Source: Branchiostoma floridae
Lineage: Eukaryota > Chordata > Leptocardii > Amphioxiformes > Branchiostomatidae
Reading direction: 5' to 3'
Length of the DNA: 34,765 bases
Assembly (NCBI RefSeq): GCF_000003815.2
Contig: NC_049982.1
Coordinates: forward strand, 24,640,477 to 24,675,241
Every line of letters starts with the position of its first letter. The stretch's first letter is position 1. Made by a program: the position numbers and the translations under genes. The notes beneath the pieces were generated by a model that was not told the origin of the DNA, searched no databases, and saw only the letters and a list, made by a program, of their open reading frames with translations. Shown here in pieces: positions 1 to 8,313 of this stretch.

Positions 1-1130
1 TACTCATCCCTACCAATCCATACCCATCCCTACCAATCCATACTCATCCCCACCACTCCTCACTCATCCCCACTAATCCATACTCATCCCTACGGATCCA
101 CACCCATCCCTACTAATCCATACCCATCCCTACCAATCCATACTCATCCCCACCAGTCGGCACTCATCCCCACAAATCCATACTCATCCCTACAAATCCC
201 CACCCATCCCTACAAATCCCCACTCATCCCAACCAATCGATACCCATCCCTACCAATCTACACTCATCTATACCAATCCATACTCATCCCCAACAACCCC
301 CACCCATCCCTGCCAATCCCTACCAATCCATACCAATCCATACCCATCCCCATCAATCCATACTCATCCCCAACAATCCCCACCCATCCCTACCAATCCC
401 CACCCATCCCTACCAATCCATACTCATCTATACCAATCCATACTCATCCCCAACAATCCCCACCCATCCCTACCAATCCCCACCCATCCCTACCAATCCA
501 TACTCATCCCCACCAATCCATACCAATCCATACCCATCCCCATCAATCCATACTCATCCCCAACGATCCCCACCCATCCCTACCAATCCCCACCCATCCC
601 CACCAATCCATACCAATCCATACCCATCCTCACCAATCCATACTCATCCCCACCAATCCCCACCCATCCCTACCAATCCATACCCATCCCTACCAATCCA
701 TACTCTGATCCATACTCACCCCTAACAATCCATACTCATCCCTACCAATCCTCACTAATCCCCACCAATCCGTACTCATCCCTACCAATCCATACTCCTC
801 CCCACCCATCCCTACCAATCCATACCCATACCCACCAATCCACACTCATCCCTATCAATTCACACTCATCCCCACCAATCCATACTCATTCCCACCAATC
901 TACACTCATCCCCACCAATCCACACTCATCACCATCTGTCTGGGGATTGGTAGGCCACACTCATCCCTACCAATCCCCAGACATCCCTACCAATCCATAC
1001 TCATCCCTACCAATCCCCAGACATCCCTACCAATCCACACTCATCCCTACCAATCCCCAGACATCCCTACAAATCCCCAGACACCCCTACCAATCCATAC
1101 TCATCCTCATCCCACTTGCCCCTTTCCATC
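1..1130 (+). repeat. Minisatellite array, 20-bp unit, C-rich strand on top
   Basis: A tandem array runs from the first base of the window. The unit is about 20 bp, with consensus TACTCATCCCTACCAATCCA. Common variants are CACC for TACT, CCCACC for CCCTACC and AATCCC for AATCCA. Some units lose or gain a few bases. The array is cut by the window edge, so its full length is unknown. Because the unit is rich in CCC and almost free of stop codons in several frames, it produces long meaningless open frames. No spacer structure is present. Confidence 0.97.
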
Positions 1131-2250
1131 CATGAGTGTGGATTGTTGGGGATGAGTGTGGATAGGTGGGGATGAGTGTGGATTGGTGGGGATGAGTGTG
1201 AATTGATAGGGATGTCTGGGTATTGGTAGGGATGAGTATGGATTGTCGGGAATGAGTAAGGATTGGTGGGGATGAGTGAGGATTGGTGGGGATGGGTGGG
1301 GATTGGTAGGGATGAGTGTGGATTGGTGGGGATGAGTGTGGATTGGTGGGGATGAGTAAGGATTGGTGGGGACGAGTGTGGCTTGGTGGGGACGAGTATG
1401 GATGAGTCTGGATTGGTAGGGATGAGTGGGGATTGGTAGGGATGAGTGGGGATTGGTAGGGATGAGTATGGATTGGTGGGAATGAGTATGGATGAGTGTG
1501 GATTGATAGGGATGGGTGGGGATTGGTAGGGATGAGTATAGATTGGTAGGGATATCTGGGGATTGGTAGGGATTAGTGTGGATTGGTGGGGATGAGTTTG
1601 GATTGGTGGGATGAGTATGGATTGGTGGGGATGAGTATGGATTGGTGGGGATGAGTATGGATGAGCGTAGATTGGTAGGGATGAGTTTGGATGAGTCTGG
1701 ATTGGTAGGGATGAGTGGGGATTGGCAGGGATGAGCATGGATTGGTGGGGATGAGTATGGATTGTCGGGAATGAGTATGGATTGGTGGGGATGAGTGAGG
1801 ATTGGTGGGCATAGGTCTGGATTGGTAGGGATGGGTGGGTATTGGTGGGGATGGGTGTGAATTGTTGGGGATGGGTATGGATTGGTGGGGATGAGTATGG
1901 ATTGGTGGGGATGAGTGGGGATTGGTAGGGATGAGTATGGATTGGTGGGGATGAGTGTGGATGGGTGGGGATGGGTGGGTATTGGTGGGGATGGGTGTGA
2001 ATTTGTGGGGATGGGTATGGATTGGTGGGGATGAGTATGGATTGGTGGGGATGAGTGAGGATTGGTAGGGATGAGTATGGATTGGTAAGTATGAGTATGG
2101 ATTGGTGGGGATGAGTGTGGATTGGTGGGGGTGGGTGAGTATTGGTGGGGATGTGTATGGATTGGTAGGGATGGGTATGGATTGGTAGGGATGGGTGGGG
2201 ATTGGTAGGGATGGGTGGGGATTGGTAGGGATGGGTGGGGATTGGTAGGG
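1131..2250 (-). repeat. Same minisatellite in inverted orientation
   Basis: From about 1131 the top strand shows the reverse complement of the unit to the left (GGATTGGTAGGGATGAGTAT and variants such as GGTGGGGATGAGTG), continuing to about 2250. There are roughly 55 units. The turn lies in a short non-repeat stretch near 1100-1136. The top strand here has closely spaced GGG and GGGG runs, so quadruplex formation is plausible. The two arms could also pair into a very long hairpin or cruciform. Confidence 0.97.
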
Positions 2251-2423
2251 ATGGAACATCTGTATAGAGGCATTGCTTTAACTGCCTTCTGCCTAGCGAG
2301 GTCCTGTCTGCCTGTGACTGTGCCTAATACATGTCCTTTGTGTCTAGCATACATGTGACTGCTGTCTCATTTGCATACTTGTGACTGGCTACATGCGGCC
2401 GTTACCGTGGTCAGTCCCTAAAA

Positions 2424-2450
2424 TGACGTCATTAAAATCCAAGATGGCGG
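2424..2450 (+). promoter_or_regulatory. Possible promoter motif pair: CRE palindrome and YY1-like site
   Basis: TGACGTCA at 2424-2431 is a perfect cAMP-response-element palindrome. AAGATGGCGG at 2441-2450 matches the YY1-type motif often found near transcription start sites. The ATG inside the second motif opens only a 16-codon frame. No convincing gene follows directly, so this may be an orphan promoter, a distal element for the GFP gene, or chance. Confidence 0.3.
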
Positions 2451-2639
2451 TATATTTGAAGGCTACGACAACTTCCGCTGGTCGCAATTCTTAAGAAAAA
2501 AACAAACTTTTGGACACTTGAGGTAGCGGGCTGCTGTGTGGGATGAGTTCTTATCACCGCTAATGTTCACGGACGAGATTATGAAACCCTGAACTTGCCT
2601 ATTTTTACATTATCACCAATACAGATTTCCATTAGTGTT

Positions 2640-2960
2640 CACTGCTCTACAAGCAAGAACTACTTGGGGTACGTGAACGATATTTCGGAGTGGACCTATA
2701 TGATCAAATGTCACAGACAGACATGCTCTTGGAGAACGTGCTGGGATCAGACTTGTACAAGCACGCGATTTGCTATAGGGTAATACGTGAACATGTTCTT
2801 GAATATTGGACACGTATCCAACAGTTGGTATAAGAACTTTACCGTGAAGGTCAAGCACGGATATTCACCGATACATATTTTTTGGACAAGAAACATTTTG
2901 AGTTCGACACATCTATGCTGTACTTTATTTCCTACTTTAGTTTATAATTTAATTTTACTG
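2640..2960 (+). repeat. Diverged repeat block, copy 1
   Basis: The segment GATCAAATGTCACAG and the following 45 bp (2702-2760) match 3334-3392 with about seven differences in 59 bases by eye. Shorter matches flank it: a CAAGCAAGAACTA motif near 2652, ATGTTCTTGAAT near 2793 and ACAAGAAACATT near 2886. Read from about 2691, this copy encodes a peptide containing FGVDLYDQMSQTDM before a stop. The origin is unknown. A decayed transposon is possible. Confidence 0.6.
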
Positions 2961-3289
2961 TTTTGTATTTTTCTAAAACTATTACGATAGCATCAGCCCT
3001 CACCGTAAGCTCAGCGTTAGTCCCAGAAGATAATCAAGTTTTATGGCAAATTCTTGCCCGTGGGTTAATTGCAGGTAACATAGAAAGATTCAAACAGTGT
3101 AAAATACAATGTCACAAGTGTCTACTCTAGTATAAAGCTAGTAAAGCTAACTCTCATAAAAGTGCGACTCGGTAGTGTACAATGAGTCCAATTTCAGTGA
3201 GCGGCAAAAATACAGATCTAAAAACAGGTTTCTGTCCTCGGACCTTGTTACCATGACGGTGAAGAAAGGTATGTTAAAGGCCATGCTCA

Positions 3290-3575
3290 TCAGACAAGTT
3301 CAAGCGAAATATATATTTGGTGTAGACCGTCAGGATCAAATGTCACAGGCAGACGTGCTCTTGGAGTACGGGCTAAGATCAAACTTGTACAAAGCAAGAA
3401 CTAACTTAGGGTACTTGGACGTGAAGCTTGATTTTTTATGCCATTAAGCCTATCCGGGAATGTTCTTGAATCTGGGGCAAGTAACAAGCTGTTACCATGA
3501 AATATCATTAGCACAAATGTTCCCTTATAAGATACTCTTTGTTTACAAGAAACATTATACTGTACTGTAAAACGC
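3290..3575 (+). repeat. Diverged repeat block, copy 2
   Basis: Second copy of the block at 2640-2960, offset by about 632 bp at its core and about 667 bp further on, so small indels separate the two. It lies in an open frame (3175-3447) that includes FGVDRQDQMSQADV, colinear with FGVDLYDQMSQTDM of copy 1. Frame conservation over about 25 codons suggests descent from a coding sequence, but neither copy is an intact gene. Confidence 0.55.
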
Positions 3576-3859
3576 AAGAAGTTTTGTACTGAATATGAAC
3601 AGTATAAAAAAGGTTTTGTTACATAGCACTGTTTTCCGCTACTGTGCTTTTCGTAGGCCAAGGCGATGGTATTCTACCAAATATGATACTAGTAACTATA
3701 TTTTGCTTATTGTCTCACACGTCTATCCAGGAATTATCCCTATAGATTTTAAACACAGTTCGTTAATTCAAGTTGGAAGTAGACAAATAACTGTCACAGT
3801 GTAGAGTACAAAGCTGTGTTGTTTGTAGAATTACGATGTAATTTTGGATTGATGTATCC

Positions 3860-3958
3860 ATGCAGCCTCTTCCAACGACTCACGAGGTGCACGTCTATGG
3901 CTCTATCAACGGTGTTGAGTTTGACTTGGTGGGTAGCGGCAAAGGCAACCCGAAGGAT
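3860..3958 (+). CDS. GFP: GFP exon 1
   Basis: Encodes residues 1-33, MQPLPTTHEVHVYGS to NPKD (first beta strands). Ends at donor GTAAGT in phase 0. Confidence 0.93.
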
Positions 3959-6900
3959 GTAAGTAATGTGCTTTGTATATTCTTTACTAATTAACTTTTT
4001 ATTAGTTTGGTGAGTGAACTGTTCGTCGGGTTATAAATTAGCATGATAATGCATACTTTCAAAACTTACCATTGCCTTATTCAGAACCTTGGGCGGCTCA
4101 GCTGATAAAACATAGTTTTCACGTTTGTAGGTGTGGTCTCACATTAATTGTCAAACAATCAGAGAATCGCATAAATGTCCGATATAGGAGAATTCTAGAT
4201 CTTTCACACAAATAATCTATACTTACATTGATAACGTTTCGATGTTTCTTTCTCGGAGCTTCTAACTGGAGTTATGCTTCTCGCCGCTATATGTAACAGC
4301 GCTTTTGCGACGAGAACACAATCCCAAACGTGGCTATATAAGCTTGTATCCCTCCCTCGTCCCTCGTTTGGGATTTTGTATCGCCGCAAATACTGAAAGG
4401 CGCCACCTACATTGACTGCATATAGCGGCGTGAAGCAGAACTCCAGTTAGATGAAAATGTCTGAAAGACATCGAAACGTAAGCAAAGTGAGTACAAATTG
4501 GTGTTGTAAAAATACTACTAGATCCTATATTCTACTATAACCTGATGAGATTTCTTTCGGGCGCCGACATATTGCTTTAGGTAACAAAATGTATCTATTG
4601 AGCTGCACTAAGTTTTGTTTCATCTGCAGGGTTCTGAGGAGATCCAAGTGAAGTCCACTAAGGGTCCCCTCGGGTTCTCCCCGTACATCGTGGTCCCCAA
4701 CATCGGGTACGGCTTCCACCAGTACTTGCCCTTCCCCGACGGGATGTCGCCTTTCCAGGCCGCCGCGGACGATGGCTCGGGGTGAGTGTATCTAGCTAGC
4801 TCTGTCCTGACATGCTGTGTTCAGGATCAGGCAACGGCAAACTTGATTTATACTAGTACATAATGTATTTAGATGGTCTTTTGATTAGCAACAGTGTTTG
4901 TCAGGTGAATGAAGCAGTCCACTGATTTTGTGACGTCATATATGGAGACCAGACACGTGAATTGGTGATAACTGATAAGTACGCTGCATAAAGTGTTACC
5001 GTCATATGCGTGTATACTAGGTAATTGTTGCATAATCCTGGTAAATCTCTCTCTCTCTCTCTTTTATCTTTCTTTCTCTCTCTCTCCCTTTCTCTCTCTA
5101 TTCACAAATATAAAGAATATAGCCAGGAGATAGCTGTATAGCTAGATAAATCGATTGTCTGTTTTAATAGAAGAATATTGAAATGATGATGTCGTTGAGA
5201 TACCTAGTACTGTCATCTTCATAAATCTTTTCATTTTAGGTACGTAGTCCATCGTAATATTCAGTTTGAAGACGGCGCCTCGCTGACTGGCATCTACCGA
5301 TATTCCTACGATGCAGGTCACATCAAAGGAGAGTTTCGTGTACGTTTTCGTTACTAGAACTACACCTTGTGAATATATTTTGAATTTGAATTATCAAAAA
5401 GTTTCAACTTGACCTCTTGATTTTGTTTTGACTTTGTGATTTCACAAAAAAAACATGACTGTCAGATTTACAATACACACATTTTCATCTAACTCCAAAT
5501 ATACTTTTCAGCTTTACTTCTTAATTATGATATAATGAGATTTAACTTTTTGCCAGAAATGTGTTTCAGCCAATGAGTCACAAATACGTTGTAGTCTGAC
5601 GTCACGGGTGTGTTTAAGTTCACTCATAGTCTGAAATTATAATGATTTAGAGATTGGTGAAAGCCAATACAAAATAGTTTATAGAATTTTCATCAAGCAG
5701 TGATTACTTTTTTACGGTAAACATACATACCGATGGCTCCTTTTGGGTGAGGGGAAAAAGATACACGTAAGTCTCGACCTAGTTTTCGTAACCCTCGCAA
5801 GATCATAAGATGACTCCGTGAACAAGATAGACCGATAGCCATCGAAAATTTGGAGGTACCTAATAAGTATGTTTACCTTTAAAATGTAGTCACTGCTTGA
5901 GGAAAATTCTATAAACTGCGCATATACGTGACTAATTAATCTCAGAGTCTTCAATAGTACAAAATGGCTATCAACAAGACGCAAAAGTAAAAAGGAAAGT
6001 ATTACAGTTGCATTGTTTATTAGTATGTTTCTGATATCTTTCAGGTGGTTGGCAGTGGTTTCCCTGCTGACGGTCCTGTGATGACCAAATCGCTCACGGC
6101 TGTGGACTGGAGCGTGGCTACCATGCTGTTCCCGAACGACACCACCGTTGTCTCCACCATTGACTGGACTTGCCCGTACGAAAAATTTGTCAATTTTTGA
6201 CTTCATTAGAAATTATTGGAAATTTCTACGACGTCTATAAATTAAAGGTCCTTGAATTGAAAGTTTTGGCTGTATATACACATGTATCTAGTTAATGAGA
6301 TTTTGAATGGATAGTGTTTCAGTACCTTAGCTGTATAGGTGTGGTTTCATGTCAGTTTTAATGGATAGTGTTTCAGTACCTTAGCTGTATAGGTCTGGTT
6401 TCATGTCAGTTTTAATGGATAGTGTTTCAGTACCTTAGCTGTACAGGTCTGGTTTAATGTCAGTTTTAATGGATAGTGTTTCAGTACCATAACTGTATAG
6501 GCCTGGTTTAATGGCAGTTTTATGAATAGTAGTATATAGAAGAATTCTTTTGCACAACCAGCATGTACTTACTTTGTATATACTGTTTGTGTAAGCGGAT
6601 TCTCCTATATCCTATATTGTACCAGCATGATGGAATTATTTTTTATGTTTATGGATAATGTTTCAGTACCTGTAGGTCTGGTGTAATGGCAGATTTAAAG
6701 GATAGTGTTTCCATGTGTTACCATGGCTGGTAGAATTATACTCATTGAGCTTGACAAGCTAAACCATATCAAGAGTAGCCGTAGTAATAAAGACATAGAC
6801 AGACTATAGCGAGTCATAACGTGTTTGCCCCCCCTCCTCATACAGCACTACCAGCGGCAAACGCTACCACGCCACGGTGAGGACCAACTACACCTTCGCC

Positions 6901-7026
6901 AAGCCGATAGCGGGCAGCATTCTCCAGAAGCAGCCAATGTTCGTGTTTCGTAAGACGGAAGTCAAGGCCTCTGACTCCGAGATCAACCTCAAGGAGTCGC
7001 AGAAGGCCTTTCATGACCTCGTGTGA
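3860..7026 (+). CDS. GFP: Lancelet-type green fluorescent protein (five exons)
   Basis: GFP-like beta-barrel protein of 220 residues, close to the usual lancelet length. The CDS joins 3860-3958, 4630-4781, 5240-5339, 6045-6175 and 6846-7026. All introns are GT/AG and the frame is open to TGA. The chromophore tripeptide is Gly59-Tyr60-Gly61 within PNIGYGFHQ, the lancelet form. It is followed by YLPFPDGMSPFQAA, a lancelet GFP signature. Arg89 (in VVHRNIQFEDG) matches the maturation arginine (Arg96 of jellyfish GFP), and Glu211 (in NLKESQKAF) matches the catalytic glutamate (Glu222). The residue after Glu211 is Ser; lancelet paralogues I remember have Trp there. The start was chosen because the protein aligns from MQPLPTTHEVHVYGS. 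An upstream ATG at 3852 is out of frame. The protein is expected to be cytosolic, forming its chromophore by self-cyclisation and oxidation. Whether this paralogue is bright cannot be read from sequence. Confidence 0.96.
4220..4493. mobile_element. Fold-back (MITE-like) element in GFP intron 1
   Basis: The ends are inverted copies of about 70 bp. The left arm contains AACGTTTCGATG, CTAACTGGAGTTATGCTTC and CGCCGCTATATG. The right arm contains CATATAGCGGCG, GAAGCAGAACTCCAGTTAG and CATCGAAACGT. The outer ends read TACTTAC and GTGAGTA. It has no coding capacity, so it is best called a non-autonomous DNA element. I could not define a clear target duplication. Confidence 0.8.
4630..4781 (+). CDS. 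GFP: GFP exon 2 (chromophore exon)
   Basis: Residues 34-84. Acceptor CATCTGCAG, donor GTGAGT, leaving phase 2. Carries the chromophore Gly59-Tyr60-Gly61 and the FPDGMSPFQ stretch. Confidence 0.96.
5046..5100. repeat. Pyrimidine-rich CT microsatellite in GFP intron 2
   Basis: Interrupted (CT)n and CTTT tract of about 55 bp. It lies 140 bp before the exon 3 acceptor, too far to be its normal polypyrimidine tract. Confidence 0.85.
5240..5339 (+). CDS. GFP: GFP exon 3
   Basis: Residues 84-117, starting after acceptor TTTTAG. Contains VVHRNIQFEDG with maturation Arg89, then SYDAGHIKGEF. Donor GTACGT, phase 0. Confidence 0.95.
6045..6175 (+). CDS. GFP: GFP exon 4
   Basis: Residues 118-161, VVGSGFPADGPVMTKS to STIDWTCP. 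Acceptor TCTTTCAG, donor GTACGA, phase 2. Confidence 0.95.
6307..6525 (+). repeat. 54-bp tandem repeat in GFP intron 4, four units
   Basis: Units start with ATGGATAGTGTTTCAGTACC at 6307, 6361, 6415 and 6469. Each continues with a CTGTATAGG motif and a GGTTT(C/A)ATG motif. The first three are nearly identical and the fourth is more diverged. A degenerate isolated copy lies at about 6651-6712 in the same intron. Confidence 0.93.
6846..7026 (+). CDS. GFP: GFP exon 5
   Basis: Residues 161-220 and the TGA stop. Contains KRYHATVRTNYTFAKP, QPMFVFRKTE and the catalytic Glu211 in KESQKAF. Acceptor CATACAG. Confidence 0.95.
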
Positions 7027-8039
7027 TGTGTGTCCTAAACGGCTATCTTTAATTTGCATGAGATTTGTATAATGTTATTCTGTAAAACCGTATGTTAATA
7101 CAGTACTTTACAAAACTTTAATTTTTAATGTCCATAGTTTTTAAAGCATGTACATGTTGTAAACCATCCCATACAACCAGTACATCTCTGTTGATATAGA
7201 GCGTTTTTACCTTTTCTCAAAAGGGCTTTTGTTCATCAAACAAGTGTAATGTTTTGATTAAAAGATTCTGTACACGTATTTTTTCTATCATTTATACTAG
7301 TATCGTACAGTGGTATATGTATTTGAAAGTACCATCCAGAATATTCGTCCCAGTAAGCAAAGAGATTATCTTCCTGTCAAAACTGCGTTTCAAGCTATTA
7401 CCGTCGTCGTGATCGTTGCACTGCAGTCTCATCAGCGCCTGTTTTGCGGCCATTGATTTTCAAATGATGTGAATAACTGACAGGAAATAAATCTTGTGGC
7501 AAAATTTTACAAAGGGCGAAAACTCTTCTATATCTTTACCCCCTCCCTCCTCAGTTAGTAATGGCACTTTTCTACAGTTCACAATGTATTATTTGTATTT
7601 TAATAAAGGTTTTTCATTGAATTGCTGTTTTTGTTCTTGTCTCGAGTGAATGTGATATTGTAAATGGCTTTGAAATAACTTCATACAAAGCCCCTGTTAA
7701 GCTCTTACAAACCTTTCCACCCGCCCAACTCTATTGCCGTTTTTTACACACAATTTACAGTGCCCAACTGCTAGAAACATTCAAGTGTTTCAGATGACGC
7801 TTTGTACAGCTTTCTATTCTGCAACAGGGTGTTAGCGTTTTAATGCCAGAAAAGGGAAGGCCAGTTCAACTGACTCGTCACTCGAGATACATTTCTGGGA
7901 GGACCGTGATGTTAATACTTGGTGATATGATCTATAAGCTACATCATCATCCTAAGTTGATTTTTTCCAATTGGACTTTGATGAATCATCTACAAGCATG
8001 ATTAAGACCTAATATATGTATATATATAGCTATTCGTAT
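7027..8039. other. Intergenic space between convergent genes
   Basis: About 1 kb separating the GFP stop from the stop of the minus-strand gene. It should hold both 3-prime UTRs. A minus-strand ATTAAA hexamer (TTTAAT on top) at 7838-7843 is a possible polyadenylation signal for the big gene. No other coding sequence is seen. Confidence 0.6.
7257..7607 (+). terminator. Candidate polyadenylation signals of the GFP gene
   Basis: Plus-strand hexamers after the GFP stop are ATTAAA at 7257-7262, AATAAA at 7486-7491 and AATAAA at 7602-7607. The last is followed by a T-rich stretch (GTTTTTCATTG...TGTTTTTGTTCTTG) that looks like a downstream element, giving a 3-prime UTR of about 600 nt. Which one is used cannot be decided here. 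Confidence 0.45.
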
Positions 8040-8313
8040 TCAACCGTTTCCTGGATACGACAGAACAAAGTTTTGGCCCGAGTACAGTCCAGCTTGGTTG
8101 ATGGCAGTGATGACAACAAAGTGTTCCTTGTTGTTATCAACATTGTCCATGCTCATCCGGGTCTGTTCTGTCTCCACCCACTTCAGTACGTCACATCCGC
8201 CGGCGGGGTCCCGACAGACACCTCGTACACCAGGGAGGAGTTACTGACGAACACGTCGGTCCAGTCCAACTGCAGCACCGACGGTTGAGGCCACCAGCTC
8301 CGGACGGTGGAGT
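8040..8313 (-). CDS. Exon 60: last exon (contains a frame break)
   Basis: Begins DSTVRSWWPQPSVLQLDW and reaches VYEVSVGTP in one frame, then stops at 8183-8185. In the frame one step away the text goes on as AGGCDVLKWVETEQTRM, EHFVVITAINQAGLYSG and NFVLSYPGNG, then TGA at 8040-8042. This second part is a typical repeat end, so the true C-terminus is probably at 8040. 274 nt where 275 would be in frame. Confidence 0.8.

Larger units (their letters stand above)
2251..3859. other. Intergenic region between minisatellite and GFP gene
   Basis: About 1.6 kb with no gene that I can support. It holds the CRE/YY1-like motif pair (2424-2450) and two diverged copies of a short block (see separate entries). 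The open frames here are under 90 codons and do not resemble any family with confidence. A 5-prime untranslated exon of the GFP gene could lie in it. The sequence TTTGTAG just upstream of the GFP start could serve as an acceptor, but I cannot place an exon. Confidence 0.6.

Noticed and set aside
1-2250. CRISPR-like appearance of regular repeats
   Set aside because: Units are directly adjacent without unique spacers, and the genome is animal.
1107-2354. A 415-codon open frame on the minus strand, rich in Pro, Ser, His and Thr
   Set aside because: It is the 20-bp minisatellite read as protein. Three frames are open for the same reason, and the unit length, not codons, sets its pattern.
3175-3447. 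A 90-codon gene with a piggyBac-like motif
   Set aside because: Only the short GVD..DQ string is suggestive. No catalytic residues or flanking transposase sequence are visible, so it is listed only as a repeat block.
5712-6206. 164-codon minus-strand open frame
   Set aside because: It is antisense to GFP exon 4 and runs into intron 3. No family features.
8183-8185. Stop codon as the natural C-terminus of the giant protein
   Set aside because: The text downstream in the neighbouring frame continues the repeat exactly as elsewhere and ends in its own stop at 8040.
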